Shown: positions 36,901 to 45,270 of the stretch, piece after piece
Position numbering within the stretch: the first letter of the stretch is position 1
Layout of the letters: the number at the start of each line of letters is the position of its first letter
Assembly (NCBI GenBank): GCA_000209815.1
Contig: FP929036.1
Span: forward strand, 1,869,906 to 1,933,905
Source of the DNA: Butyrivibrio fibrisolvens 16/4
GTDB taxonomy: Bacteria > Bacillota > Clostridia > Lachnospirales > Lachnospiraceae
DNA length: 64,000 nt
Reading direction: 5' to 3'
Translations under genes and position numbers: made by a program
The notes under the pieces: generated by a model
Told to the model about the DNA's origin: nothing
The model's input: only the letters and a program-made list of their open reading frames with translations
Database searches by the model: none

Positions 36901-37596
36901 TTATACGGTAACAACCGTACCATTAAATTTGCCTGTAATAGCCTTAATAATTGAATCCTCTTCGTTAAGTGAGAATACATACATTGGCATCTTCTGCTCC
37001 ATTGCGATGATAGATGCTGTCATATCAACAACCTGAAGCTTCTTATCGATAACCTCCTGAATGCTAATCTCGTCATAACGCTTAGCATCTGGATTCTTTG
37101 CTGGATCGCTATCATAAACACCGTCGATAGACTTAGCTAAAAGAATGCAATCAGCTTCGATTTCAACTGCTCTAAGAACAGTAGGTGTATCTGTCGAGAA
37201 ATATGGATGACCTAAGCCACCTGCAAAAAACACAACCATTCCTCTTTCGAAATATTTATTAGCTCTGTCTTTAGAGAAAAGCTTTGAAACATTTCCGCAT
37301 TCAAATGGAGTGAGAACCTGTGTCTTCATTCCAACTGTTCTGAAAATCTCAGAAACATAAATGCAGTTCATAACAGTGGCAAGCATACCAATCTGATCTG
37401 CCTTTGTTCTGTCGATATTCTCTGAAGTGCGTCCTCTCCAGAAATTACCGCCGCCGATAACAACGCCAACCTGTACGCCATCATCAACAAGCTTTTTAAC
37501 CTGATTAGCAACCATTAAACAAGTAGCTTCATCAAATCCAAAACCCTTATCCCCAGATAGTGCTTCTCCACTAAGCTTTAATACTACTCTTTTCAT
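36901..37596 (-). CDS. pyrH: UMP kinase
   Basis: A 231-residue hexameric bacterial UMP kinase of the amino-acid-kinase fold. It starts MKRVVLKLSGEALSGDKGFG, then VVIGGGNFWRGR and the UMP/ATP site KSIDGVYDSDP. It makes UDP for pyrimidine nucleotides. It normally follows tsf directly; here two genes separate them. Confidence 0.97.
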   Translation of the reverse strand: MKRVVLKLSGEALSGDKGFGFDEATCLMVANQVKKLVDDGVQVGVVIGGGNFWRGRTSENIDRTKADQIGMLATVMNCIYVSEIFRTVGMKTQVLTPFECGNVSKLFSKDRANKYFERGMVVFFAGGLGHPYFSTDTPTVLRAVEIEADCILLAKSIDGVYDSDPAKNPDAKRYDEISIQEVIDKKLQVVDMTASIIAMEQKMPMYVFSLNEEDSIIKAITGKFNGTVVTV

Positions 37597-37640
37597 TTAA
37601 TATATGTTTCCTTTATATTTATTTGCCTCGTAAGTAAGAA

Positions 37641-38411
37641 TTAGATAGCGAATACGCTATTAACATCAACGTCTGAGTAGCTCTGTGAGCAGAAGCCCTC
37701 AATAACTGCACCGTTGTTAATCTGTACTGAACGAGACTTAATATTACCCATAACAACTGCTGAAGTATCTACAACAACAGGACCATTAACATCAATATCA
37801 CCCTTTACAGCACCAGCGATAACTGCTGAAGTAGCTGTGATGTTGCCGATGATAACTGAGCCAACGCCAACCTTAGCTGTACCAGAAGTAACAACCTCGC
37901 CTTCAATCTTAGCTGCATCTGCAAAGAACTCTGCTGATGTAGAATTTCCATTTACCTTACCAGCAACAACAAGCTTACCATTGCAAGTAACATCACCAAT
38001 GATTTCGCCCTGAACCTCGATAGAACCGATAGATTCAACATTACCAGTAACCTTCATACCGCCTGTAATAACAGCATTTTCATCTGAAGCAACAGTCTTT
38101 GCCTCAGAAGCATTTTCCATAACTCCCATTTTTGGTGCCTCCACTCTAATTTTTGCATCTGCGAAGAATGACTTCTTATCTGTCTGTTCTGTTGCTGTTG
38201 GTGTAGCCTCTGCTACCTTAACAGCTGGCTCATCAACCTTCTTTGATACCTGCTCAAGAAGGCCATCAAGCTTTGTAAGCTCAGACTCTACGTCAATATC
38301 GCCATCGAGGGTATTTACCATAACTTCCTCTGAAGCTGTGTTATCCCCACCTGGAACAAGCTCGTTTACCGCATCGTTAAAATCCTCTTTGAAATCTTTA
38401 AAAAAACCCAT
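37641..38411 (-). CDS. Bactofilin-family cytoskeletal protein
   Basis: A 256-residue protein. The first 105 residues are low-complexity and acidic, and the rest is a regular right-handed beta-helix with short repeating turns (VTGNVESIGSIEVQGEIIGD, VTCNGKLVVAGKVNG, VIAGAVKGDIDVNG), the bactofilin (DUF583) core. Bactofilins polymerise without nucleotide and place cell-wall enzymes. The acidic N-terminal tail is longer than usual and may bind a partner. It follows a secreted deacetylase by 24 bases, suggesting they act together. No membrane segment. Confidence 0.88.
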   Translation of the reverse strand: MGFFKDFKEDFNDAVNELVPGGDNTASEEVMVNTLDGDIDVESELTKLDGLLEQVSKKVDEPAVKVAEATPTATEQTDKKSFFADAKIRVEAPKMGVMENASEAKTVASDENAVITGGMKVTGNVESIGSIEVQGEIIGDVTCNGKLVVAGKVNGNSTSAEFFADAAKIEGEVVTSGTAKVGVGSVIIGNITATSAVIAGAVKGDIDVNGPVVVDTSAVVMGNIKSRSVQINNGAVIEGFCSQSYSDVDVNSVFAI

Positions 38412-38435
38412 TACAATTCCTCCATAACATATTCT

Positions 38436-39356
38436 TTATTGAACAACACTAACGTGTTGTATAATCTCTGTTTCATCTGTAATCGGTAAAATCATGGCTC
38501 CTGCATCGTTAAGAGACTCAATCAATCGAGGTAATGCCTCGACTGTGGTGTCTTTATTTGCCCCATCATGCAATAGCACTACAGACGTCTTGTATTTTAC
38601 CACATCACTCATAACATTATCAACAAGTTCATCCGCTGTAAAAGCTTGGGATGTAGCGTCACCTGATGCCACATTCCAATCATAGTATACTGCCCCTACA
38701 CTATTAAGATAATTGATAAAAACAGACATACCGGTATTGCTAACCTTATTACTGCTTCCCCCAGGGAAACGGTATAGTTTGGTATCAACACCTGTAGTAT
38801 CTAAGATTAAATCGTGAATCTTATTATAGTCAGCAATAAAAGAATCTTGTGACTGATATAACTTAGAATAATTATGACTGAAAGAATGCATACCAATAGA
38901 ATGGCCTTCATCGACTATACGACGATAAGCATCCCCATAGACCTCCGTATCCTGACCTACCACAAAGAAAGTAGCCTTTACATTGTAGTCGTCTAGAATA
39001 TCTAAGATGGCATCAGTGTTTTCACTAGGGCCATCGTCAAAAGTGAGATAAACCATAGGAATATCTCCCTCCTCGGCAATGTTATCTGCATTATCTACCA
39101 GATAGACATTATCAAGGAAGCTGTCATCTACCATTTCATCTGTGTCTTCAACGGTTTCTGTAACAGCTATCTGTGCTGCCAAGGCGTTAATCTGTTTCTG
39201 AAGGGAAACTACCTGAAAAACCAAAAACACCAATACAGCAATAGTGAGAAGCATAAAAACGATAATGGTATGTACTATCATTTTTTTCATCCGGGCTACT
39301 CGTTTACGCTTAGCGCGTTGCTTCTCGAGCCCATCATTAGCAATATCCAAACCCAT
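38436..39356 (-). CDS. Membrane-anchored polysaccharide deacetylase (NodB domain)
   Basis: About 306 residues: a basic cytoplasmic start (KQRAKRKRVARMKK), one membrane helix at about 27-50, then a CE4 NodB deacetylase domain. Motifs are VYLTFDDGPSENT (metal Asp), GMHSFSHNYSK (metal His pair), RFPGGSSNK and VVLLHDGANK. Such enzymes remove acetyl groups from peptidoglycan or other surface glycan. The exact start is uncertain: ATG 39356 or GTG 39359, both very close to GGGGAGG. It is followed by a bactofilin, so localised wall modification is inferred. Confidence 0.88.
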   Translation of the reverse strand: MGLDIANDGLEKQRAKRKRVARMKKMIVHTIIVFMLLTIAVLVFLVFQVVSLQKQINALAAQIAVTETVEDTDEMVDDSFLDNVYLVDNADNIAEEGDIPMVYLTFDDGPSENTDAILDILDDYNVKATFFVVGQDTEVYGDAYRRIVDEGHSIGMHSFSHNYSKLYQSQDSFIADYNKIHDLILDTTGVDTKLYRFPGGSSNKVSNTGMSVFINYLNSVGAVYYDWNVASGDATSQAFTADELVDNVMSDVVKYKTSVVLLHDGANKDTTVEALPRLIESLNDAGAMILPITDETEIIQHVSVVQ

Positions 39357-39382
39357 CACCCTCCCCGTATAGATTCTATTTC

Positions 39383-39391
39383 ATTTTATCA
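39383..39391 (-). promoter_or_regulatory. Extended -10 promoter before the deacetylase
   Basis: TGATAAAAT on the minus strand is a TGn-TAAAAT extended -10 about 27 bases before the start; no clear -35. It follows the tsf terminator, so the deacetylase-bactofilin-pyrH unit probably starts here. Confidence 0.5.
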
Positions 39392-39426
39392 CAACCCATT
39401 TACAAGATAAAGTGTAAAAAAATAAA

Positions 39427-39455
39427 GGGTTCCACAACATAATGTTGTGAAACCC
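39427..39455 (-). terminator. Terminator of rpsB-tsf
   Basis: GGGTTTCACAACAT and ATGTTGTGGAACCC pair (one G-U) in the minus-strand RNA, followed by TTTATTTTTTTACAC. Confidence 0.88.
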
Positions 39456-39497
39456 TAGTACTCATTATTCCATCAGCAAGCTTCGGAAAATATGATA

Positions 39498-40427
39498 TTA
39501 AGCGTTCATCTGAGCTGCAACTTCTGCTGCGAAGTCTTCGTTCTTCTTTTCAAGACCTTCACCAGTCTCAAAACGAACGAATCTCTTGATTGAAAGCTCA
39601 GAACCAGTAGCCTTAGAAACTTCCTCTAAGTACTTAGCAACTGTCTGCTTTCCATCCTCAGCCTTAACATAAACCTGATCAAGAAGACAGATTTCCTTAA
39701 GTTCCTTAGATACACGACCTTCGATCATTCCGTTGATAACCTTCTCAGGCTTCTGAGATTCCTTAGGATCGTTCATAATCTGTGCAAGAAGGATTTCCTT
39801 CTCGTGTGCGATATAATCTGCAGAAACTTCATCACGGCTAACATACTTAGGATTAAGAGCTGCAATCTGCATAGCAAGGTTTGTAGCTGCTTCCTTAGCT
39901 GCATCTGACTCAGCACCAGCCATATCAACGATAACGCCGATACGTCCACCACCGTGTGTATAAGATACTACGAAACCATCAGAAACAACCTTCTCAAATC
40001 TTCTAAGAGAAAGCTTCTCACCGATTGTAGCAACCATCTCTACGTGAACATCGTTAACTGTCTTTGAAGAATCCTCTGCCCACTTCTCAGCAAGTAACTC
40101 GTCGATTGTAGTAACATCAGACTTAAGGATCTGTGTTGCAACCTTCTCAACGTATGTCTGGAACTTCTCGTTCTTAGCAACGAAGTCAGTCTCTGAGTTA
40201 ACCTCAAGAATAACTGCTGTATTGCCTTCTACAACTACCTTACAGATACCCTCTGCTGCGATACGAGATGCCTTCTTCTCAGCCTTAGCTGCACCGTTCT
40301 TACGAAGGAGCTCGAAAGCTGCATCCATATCACCATCACACTCAGCGAGTGCCTTCTTACAATCCATCATACCTGCGCCAGACTGCTCGCGAAGGTCCTT
40401 TACCATTGCTGCTGTAATAGCTGCCAT
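39498..40427 (-). CDS. tsf: Elongation factor Ts
   Basis: A 309-residue nucleotide exchange factor for EF-Tu, beginning MAAITAAMVKDLREQSGAGM with the UBA-like domain, TDFVAKNE core motif and long C-terminal domains typical of clostridial EF-Ts. The ATG at 40427 is preferred because AGGAGG, located in the last codons of rpsB, lies nine bases upstream. It ends in a strong terminator. Confidence 0.97.
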   Translation of the reverse strand: MAAITAAMVKDLREQSGAGMMDCKKALAECDGDMDAAFELLRKNGAAKAEKKASRIAAEGICKVVVEGNTAVILEVNSETDFVAKNEKFQTYVEKVATQILKSDVTTIDELLAEKWAEDSSKTVNDVHVEMVATIGEKLSLRRFEKVVSDGFVVSYTHGGGRIGVIVDMAGAESDAAKEAATNLAMQIAALNPKYVSRDEVSADYIAHEKEILLAQIMNDPKESQKPEKVINGMIEGRVSKELKEICLLDQVYVKAEDGKQTVAKYLEEVSKATGSELSIKRFVRFETGEGLEKKNEDFAAEVAAQMNA

Positions 40428-40431
40428 AATC

Positions 40432-41160
40432 TTATGCCTCCTCTTCTGCTGTTGCTTCCTCAGCAACCTCGTTCATTTCACCCTGCTTTGCCTCGATAAC
40501 AGCGTCTGCCATCTTTGCAACGATAAGCTTTACTGCACGGATAGCATCATCGTTACCAGGGATTACATAATCAAGCTCATCTGGATCACAGTTTGTATCA
40601 CAAACACCTACAAGTGGAATACCAAGTGCATGTGCTTCCTGAACACAGATGTGCTCCTTCTTAGGATCAATAATAAAGATAGCATCTGGAATACGGTTCA
40701 TTTCCTTGATACCGCCGAGAACCTTTGTAAGCTTCTCCTGCTCCTTCTTGAGAAGGATAACTTCCTTCTTAGGAAGCTGCTCGAATACTCCGTCTGCTTC
40801 CATCTTCTCGATTTCCTTAAGACGTGCAATTCTTGTCTGAACTGTCTTAAAGTTTGTAAGCATACCACCGAGCCATCTCTCGTTTACATAGTACATACCG
40901 CAACGCTCTGCCTCTGATGCGATAGCATCCTGAGCCTGCTTCTTTGTACCAACGAAAAGGATGTTACCACCCTGCTGAGCGATGTCGAAGATAACATCAT
41001 AAGCATCGTCTACCATACCTACAGACTTCTGAAGGTCGATAATGTGGATACCATTACGCTCTGTGTAGATGTAAGGAGCCATCTTAGGGTTCCATCTACG
41101 TGTCTGATGTCCAAAGTGAACACCTGCCTCAAGTAACTGCTTCATTGAAATAACACTCAT
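40432..41160 (-). CDS. rpsB: 30S ribosomal protein S2
   Basis: A 242-residue S2 starting [20 protein letters not shown], with [13 protein letters not shown] and an acidic C-terminal tail. It is followed by tsf in the universal rpsB-tsf pair. It has its own promoter at 41274-41302, a structured leader and a nine-codon reading frame ending two bases before its ATG. Confidence 0.98.
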   Translation of the reverse strand: MSVISMKQLLEAGVHFGHQTRRWNPKMAPYIYTERNGIHIIDLQKSVGMVDDAYDVIFDIAQQGGNILFVGTKKQAQDAIASEAERCGMYYVNERWLGGMLTNFKTVQTRIARLKEIEKMEADGVFEQLPKKEVILLKKEQEKLTKVLGGIKEMNRIPDAIFIIDPKKEHICVQEAHALGIPLVGVCDTNCDPDELDYVIPGNDDAIRAVKLIVAKMADAVIEAKQGEMNEVAEEATAEEEA

Positions 41161-41267
41161 TTTAATACCTCCTGGTTTGTTTCTTCCGCATAAATCCTCC
41201 TGACAAAAACCCGGCCTACGATAGGTTGGGAACCAATGCCAGTCCTTATGCGTGTATTTTCAACAGC
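41161..41267 (-). promoter_or_regulatory. Structured leader of rpsB
   Basis: About 107 bases of leader. In RNA, CUGGC pairs with GCCGG around an inner GGUU-CCC-AACC hairpin, and the outer stem runs into GUUUUUG (plus strand about 41205-41243), a terminator-like arrangement upstream of rpsB. This suggests S2 autoregulation or attenuation. I cannot assign it to a known leader class. Confidence 0.4.
41162..41191 (-). CDS. Nine-residue micro-ORF upstream of rpsB
   Basis: ATG at 41191 opens the frame MRKKQTRRY and stops with TAA, then one base, then the rpsB ATG. It has its own AGGAGG four bases upstream, and its CAGGAGG codons serve as the rpsB ribosome site. Five of nine residues are basic. It could be a translated leader peptide that couples to rpsB, or chance; conservation would decide. 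Confidence 0.4.
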   Translation of the reverse strand: MRKKQTRRY

Positions 41268-41273
41268 CCTTAA

Positions 41274-41302
41274 AATTTACCATGAAAATCAATATATTGC
41301 AA
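41274..41302 (-). promoter_or_regulatory. Promoter of rpsB-tsf
   Basis: TTGCAA (minus strand, 41297-41302), a 17-base spacer and TAAATT (41274-41279). It begins four bases after the last flagellar-cluster gene, with no terminator between. Confidence 0.7.
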
Positions 41303-41305
41303 CTA

Positions 41306-41896
41306 TTAATTCTTAGGTGGGGTTGTTGTTCTAACATCTTTATTTACTAGTATTGCAATAAGGTCGTCGTAGGAACTTCCCTGCTTTACATAAAATGTTC
41401 CATTTTGAATACGATGGTCAACCTTGCAGGTATGCAAATACTTATTAAAGGCATCAGAATCATCTACTAAACCTGCATCCTTAAGATGGGAACTAATGAC
41501 TTCTGATGATTCGCCACCTCTTACTGTAAAAGGCACGTAAGTAACGGTCTCATCTTCACTTTCTGAAGTAGCTTCTTCCTTAGAATCCTCTTGAGAACCT
41601 GCCAGAGGTACCTGCTCATCTGAAATAGCTGAATCTGCAGATATTGTCTCCTCCACATTTAAAGCCTCTTCCGAGTCGTCCTCCGCCGCTGCATCCTGCT
41701 GCTCCTCAGCATTAGCCTCTTCCTCCTCAGATTCAGGCATAACCATGCCAAGGGCTGTAGCCTTCTCAATAATCTCCTCCTCTGTAAGAGTTGGCTTTAC
41801 AAGATAATCTTTACCAAAATAAAAACTGATGGTCAAAAGCAAAGTAGCCAGTGTAACGCCAATACCAATTCCTCTAAGATAATACTTAAATCTCAT
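41306..41896 (-). CDS. Short MltG-like (LysM-like domain) membrane protein without catalytic domain
   Basis: A 196-residue protein: one membrane helix (about 8-28), a long Glu/Asp-rich stretch (about 58-115), and a C-terminal domain (VRGGESSEVISSHLKDAGLV through YVKQGSSYDDLIAILVN) resembling the LysM-like N-terminal domain of endolytic transglycosylase MltG. The catalytic YceG domain is absent, so it is unlikely to cut glycan; it may bind peptidoglycan. It overlaps the previous gene by one base (TAATG) and ends the flagellar cluster just before the rpsB promoter. Confidence 0.75.
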   Translation of the reverse strand: MRFKYYLRGIGIGVTLATLLLTISFYFGKDYLVKPTLTEEEIIEKATALGMVMPESEEEEANAEEQQDAAAEDDSEEALNVEETISADSAISDEQVPLAGSQEDSKEEATSESEDETVTYVPFTVRGGESSEVISSHLKDAGLVDDSDAFNKYLHTCKVDHRIQNGTFYVKQGSSYDDLIAILVNKDVRTTTPPKN

Positions 41897-42627
41897 TATC
41901 TCCCCTCCTGATATAAACCAATAACAAATTTAACCTCGCCAAGACCACGTCCAAGTTTTTTAGCAATCTCAACATCTGACAGACCTTCATCCGCAAGTGC
42001 AAGGATTTCCATATTGTCATTTGCCTTAATAGGCTGATTCTCCTCAGAAAATTTCTGGGCAAGAGCTTCTGTAAAGGAAATAGTTTTTTCAGCCTCTACC
42101 TTTTCAGGCTTTGAAGCTTCCTCCATAGCCTGTTTTGCTTCGGCAAGCTTATTTAGTTCCTCTTCTATATCAAGCTCCTTATCCTTTAGAAGACTCAGTT
42201 TATTAGAAACTGACGCATCTAAAGCTACAAGCTTGTCCTCCAGCTCTGCCAGCTTTTTAGTCATCTCCACCATGGCCTGATGCTTTTCATTGAGCATGGA
42301 ATACATAAAGGTAACTTCTTTATGTGATTTGTCAACAGACTCTAAAACCGTATCAGAGTACTGGGAGATTTCAAGTATTTTTTCATTTGTCTCCTTGTCG
42401 GTACGTCTGTCCAGTTCTTCCATAGCTGAATCTATGGTGGCAGAAAGCTTGTCCTCCGTCTCTACCTTAGCATCAGCCATTTTGTCCTTTATTATTTCTT
42501 CAATTTGCTCTTTTGTGAGCTTTGTAAGATTTTCTCTATCCTTTTCAGATAATCTCTCAGACACAAAAAAGCTCCCAACACACAGGCCAAAGCCAATGAT
42601 TAGGAGCACAATTTCCAGTATAGTCAT
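41896..42627 (-). CDS. SwrB-like DUF6115 membrane coiled-coil protein
   Basis: A 243-residue protein with one N-terminal membrane helix (MTILEIVLLIIGFGLCVGSF), about 150 residues of coiled coil, and a short C-terminal helix-turn-helix-like module (LADEGLSDVEIAKKLGRGLG). This layout and its place after the sigma-28 gene and before rpsB match SwrB (YlxL) of Bacillus subtilis, which promotes flagellar basal body maturation. Orthology is inferred from architecture and position, not from an alignment. It starts 17 bases after the preceding small gene. Confidence 0.7.
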   Translation of the reverse strand: MTILEIVLLIIGFGLCVGSFFVSERLSEKDRENLTKLTKEQIEEIIKDKMADAKVETEDKLSATIDSAMEELDRRTDKETNEKILEISQYSDTVLESVDKSHKEVTFMYSMLNEKHQAMVEMTKKLAELEDKLVALDASVSNKLSLLKDKELDIEEELNKLAEAKQAMEEASKPEKVEAEKTISFTEALAQKFSEENQPIKANDNMEILALADEGLSDVEIAKKLGRGLGEVKFVIGLYQEGR

Positions 42628-42643
42628 TATAGTCTCCCTCTTT

Positions 42644-42970
42644 TCAAATTCTCATATCAAACGATGTGGTATGTTTCTCTGAAACACTGCCATCCGGCCT
42701 TTTTTCTTCTTTCTTTTTTTCGAAGGCTTTCTTCCGCTGTTTATTGCCTTCGTAGCCTCTACCATTTCCCTCTCTGTCGTACCTGTCCTCTTCCCTATCG
42801 GCCTTATACAAATCATTTACCTGTTTAGCCTGCTGCTCCTGTTGTTTATCAACAGTGTGAGTAAGATTCTGTTGCTCAAGCATAGGCTTTTGATCCTCTT
42901 GAGCCTTGGTATGACTGAGTTCATTGGTATTTTGGATCATTCCATTGAAGTTGATTGGACTAATTGACAT
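42644..42970 (-). CDS. Small charged protein of the flagellar cluster, unknown
   Basis: A 108-residue soluble protein, very hydrophilic. It opens MSISPINFNGMIQNTNELSH, is glutamine-rich in the middle, and has a strongly basic and acidic tail (NKQRKKAFEKKKEEKRPDG). No domain is recognised; it looks intrinsically disordered. It follows the sigma factor gene by 54 bases and probably belongs to the same transcript. Similar short proteins occur at this place in other Lachnospiraceae clusters to my knowledge, but I cannot verify that here. Confidence 0.7.
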   Translation of the reverse strand: MSISPINFNGMIQNTNELSHTKAQEDQKPMLEQQNLTHTVDKQQEQQAKQVNDLYKADREEDRYDREGNGRGYEGNKQRKKAFEKKKEEKRPDGSVSEKHTTSFDMRI

Positions 42971-43024
42971 AACAAACCCTCCCTAAGATTCAATACATAA
43001 TTATCAATCACTCAATCTAACAAA

Positions 43025-43791
43025 CTATTGATTCGTTAAAATACCCATATATTCCCCAAGAACCTTTCTCATCTTCTGAAGGGCCTTGGTGTGAAGCTGT
43101 GATACTCTTGACTCTGAAACCTCAAGAGCTGCACTAATCTCCTTTAAGGTCATGTCTTCATAATAATATAGAAGAATAACCTGTTTTTCCTTTTCTGTAA
43201 GCATATCTAAGGCTTCCTGAAGCTTTTCAGAAAGCTCTTTTTTGAAATATTATCCTCTGGCTGTATAAAATGAGAGTTATGTTCCGCCTCCATAACCGGC
43301 TCATTTCCAGCTTCTACAAATTCATTGAGAGATACTACATTAGTAACATTAAGCTGATTCTGCCATTTTAAAAATTCATCTGAAGAAATATTTAATTCCG
43401 CAGCAATATCCTCGTCAGAGGCACTATGGCCTGTGCGAGCTTCTACTGTCTTGATAGCATCGTCAATCATCCTCTGTCTTTGACGAATGGTACGAGGAAT
43501 CCAATCCATCTTTCGGATCTGGTCCAAAATTGACCCACGGATTCTAAGACTTGCGTAGGTTTCAAACTTAACATCCTTGGCCAAATCAAATTTGTCTATA
43601 GCATCGATAAGACCAAAAATACCATAGCTACACAAATCCTCGTACTCTACAGTATTGCCTAAATACATACAGAGTCTGCCAGCAACTATCTTAACAAGCG
43701 GCGCATATTCAAGAATTAATTGCTCCCTAAGCTCGGGAGTAGGAGTAACTTTGTATTTATCCCAAAGTTTTTCCTTGTCAATCGCCTTCAT
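43025..43791 (-). CDS. fliA: Flagellar sigma-28 factor, interrupted by a frameshift before region 4
   Basis: About 255 residues when one base is added to the T6 run at 43238-43243, giving NISKKELSEKLQEALDMLTE. Region 2 (EYEDLCSYGIFGLIDAIDKF, FETYASLRIRGSILDQ) and region 3 are in the first frame; region 4 with the promoter -35 binding helix (LKEISAALEVSESRVSQLH) is in the second. It should direct late flagellar genes such as flagellin. As given, the product would stop at 194 residues and lack region 4. It lies at the distal end of the che genes, as sigD does in Bacillus. Confidence 0.93.
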
Positions 43792-43825
43792 TAAAGCCCC
43801 CTTAAATCACCTCTGAATCAGTTAA

Positions 43826-44125
43826 TCAACCCTCCTCTGATTCAGACGAAATATCCTCGGAATCCTGTTCTTCATCAGTATCATCATCTAAAAGTATGCT
43901 ATTTATATCTGAAGGCTCCTCATCCAAAGCTGGAGGTGGTTCAAGTGTTCTAAAGGCGTAATCAAGAACAATCTTTATTATGGTGCCTATGAACATAAAA
44001 ACAATAACAACAATAAGTAGTCTTGTTACAAAAACCGAAAAATCCACCCTTTGAAAAATAGACACAACACAAGATAAAAACGCTGCAGCCAATGTAATAA
44101 TAATAGGTATAGGCTTTGTGTTCAT
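43826..44125 (-). CDS. Small two-helix membrane protein, unknown
   Basis: A 99-residue protein with two membrane helices (about 5-24 and 32-55) and a very acidic C-terminal tail of about 40 residues (DDDTDEEQDSEDISSESEEG). No family recognised. GGAGG lies five bases before the ATG at 44125; an upstream TTG is less likely. It is located between cheD and fliA, 20 bases after cheD, so co-transcribed with the chemotaxis genes. Confidence 0.7.
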   Translation of the reverse strand: MNTKPIPIIITLAAAFLSCVVSIFQRVDFSVFVTRLLIVVIVFMFIGTIIKIVLDYAFRTLEPPPALDEEPSDINSILLDDDTDEEQDSEDISSESEEG

Positions 44126-44145
44126 CTGTGCCTCCAAATAATATT

Positions 44146-44631
44146 TTAAATAATTTTCAACGGTTTGCCAACTGCCTTAATGTAATACTCTCCTGTCTCG
44201 CTATACAGCTCGACGGTACGACCAAAGTTCAATCCACAGTCCTCTGCAACGAGTTTTACTCCCAGTGCCTTTAGCTTTGCACGACTTGCCTCAGCATTTC
44301 GCTCACCAACGTTTATGCCTGTAGATGCTCCAGGCATTTCAAACATCTTTGCGCCTCCAGCTATCTTAGCAACCAGTCTTGCTTTATTAGCTCCAGCTTT
44401 AAGCATATCGTCATAAAGCTTTTGAATGCCAGTGTCTGCGAACTTGGCAATATTGCTATTGTTTCTGATAGCAGTACTGTCAGGAAGCATTATATGCGCC
44501 AATCCACTAATTTTAGTAGACGGATCATAAATAGCTATTCCAATGCATGATCCTAATCCAATAGTAGTCAACGCATCAGGAGCTTTACATATTTTAAGAT
44601 CAGCCATGCCGACTTTAATCATCTGCCCCAT
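44146..44631 (-). CDS. cheD: Chemoreceptor glutamine deamidase CheD
   Basis: A 161-residue CheD with catalytic Cys29 (LGLGSCIGIAIYD) and His46 (GLAHIMLPDS). It deamidates receptor glutamines and is regulated by CheC, encoded 13 bases upstream. C-terminal KALGVKLVAEDCGLNFGRTV is the usual end of the fold. Confidence 0.97.
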   Translation of the reverse strand: MGQMIKVGMADLKICKAPDALTTIGLGSCIGIAIYDPSTKISGLAHIMLPDSTAIRNNSNIAKFADTGIQKLYDDMLKAGANKARLVAKIAGGAKMFEMPGASTGINVGERNAEASRAKLKALGVKLVAEDCGLNFGRTVELYSETGEYYIKAVGKPLKII

Positions 44632-44644
44632 ACATTCACTCTCC

Positions 44645-45259
44645 TTATAATGGAATACCCAGCGCTGACAATATCTTCTCGTAAGAATCTTCTTCTGGCA
44701 TCAAAATAAAGTGCCCCTTAATTCCTAGATCATCTGAAAAATCTGTATTAATCATAAGGGCATTGTCTCCAAAAATACCAAACTGTACAGCAGGTACAGA
44801 AAGTATGGCAGCAGCCATATCTACAGCTACAAATGGAACAGATGGAACAATGGTAAGGTTTGTAAGCCCTGAAAGGGCAGACAGGTATGAACCGGCAATA
44901 ATATTGCCAACCTCCTTGATTGCTGACAAATCCATCTCGTTAAATGGTTCGTTATAGCTGTCATCACGCATCATCAGCTTGTTTACAATATGATGTGCTG
45001 ATTGCATGTCCATCAAAAACATCATGGAACCATCAATATCAGCCTCAACGCCAAGCATGATGCCTACGATAATCTCATCTTCGGCTCCGATGGCGCTTCC
45101 CAACTCCTCTACAGGAAGGAAAGCAACCTCTGGAACACTCATATCAATCCTAAGGCCAAGCATATTGGCGATGGCTGTTGTAGCATTGCCAGCGCCAATA
45201 TTACCTATTTCCTTGAGGACATCAAAATACTTTTCATTAACTTCGTTAAGTGTGAGCAT
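44645..45259 (-). CDS. cheC: CheY-P phosphatase CheC
   Basis: A 204-residue protein with two copies of the phosphatase signature: Glu17/Asn20 in LKEIGNIGAGNATTA and Glu116/Asn119 in IKEVGNIIAGSY. Keeping both sites is typical of true CheC rather than CheX. It dephosphorylates CheY-P and binds CheD. It starts 11 bases after cheW. Confidence 0.96.
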   Translation of the reverse strand: MLTLNEVNEKYFDVLKEIGNIGAGNATTAIANMLGLRIDMSVPEVAFLPVEELGSAIGAEDEIIVGIMLGVEADIDGSMMFLMDMQSAHHIVNKLMMRDDSYNEPFNEMDLSAIKEVGNIIAGSYLSALSGLTNLTIVPSVPFVAVDMAAAILSVPAVQFGIFGDNALMINTDFSDDLGIKGHFILMPEEDSYEKILSALGIPL

Positions 45260-45270
45260 ATAACCTCCCG

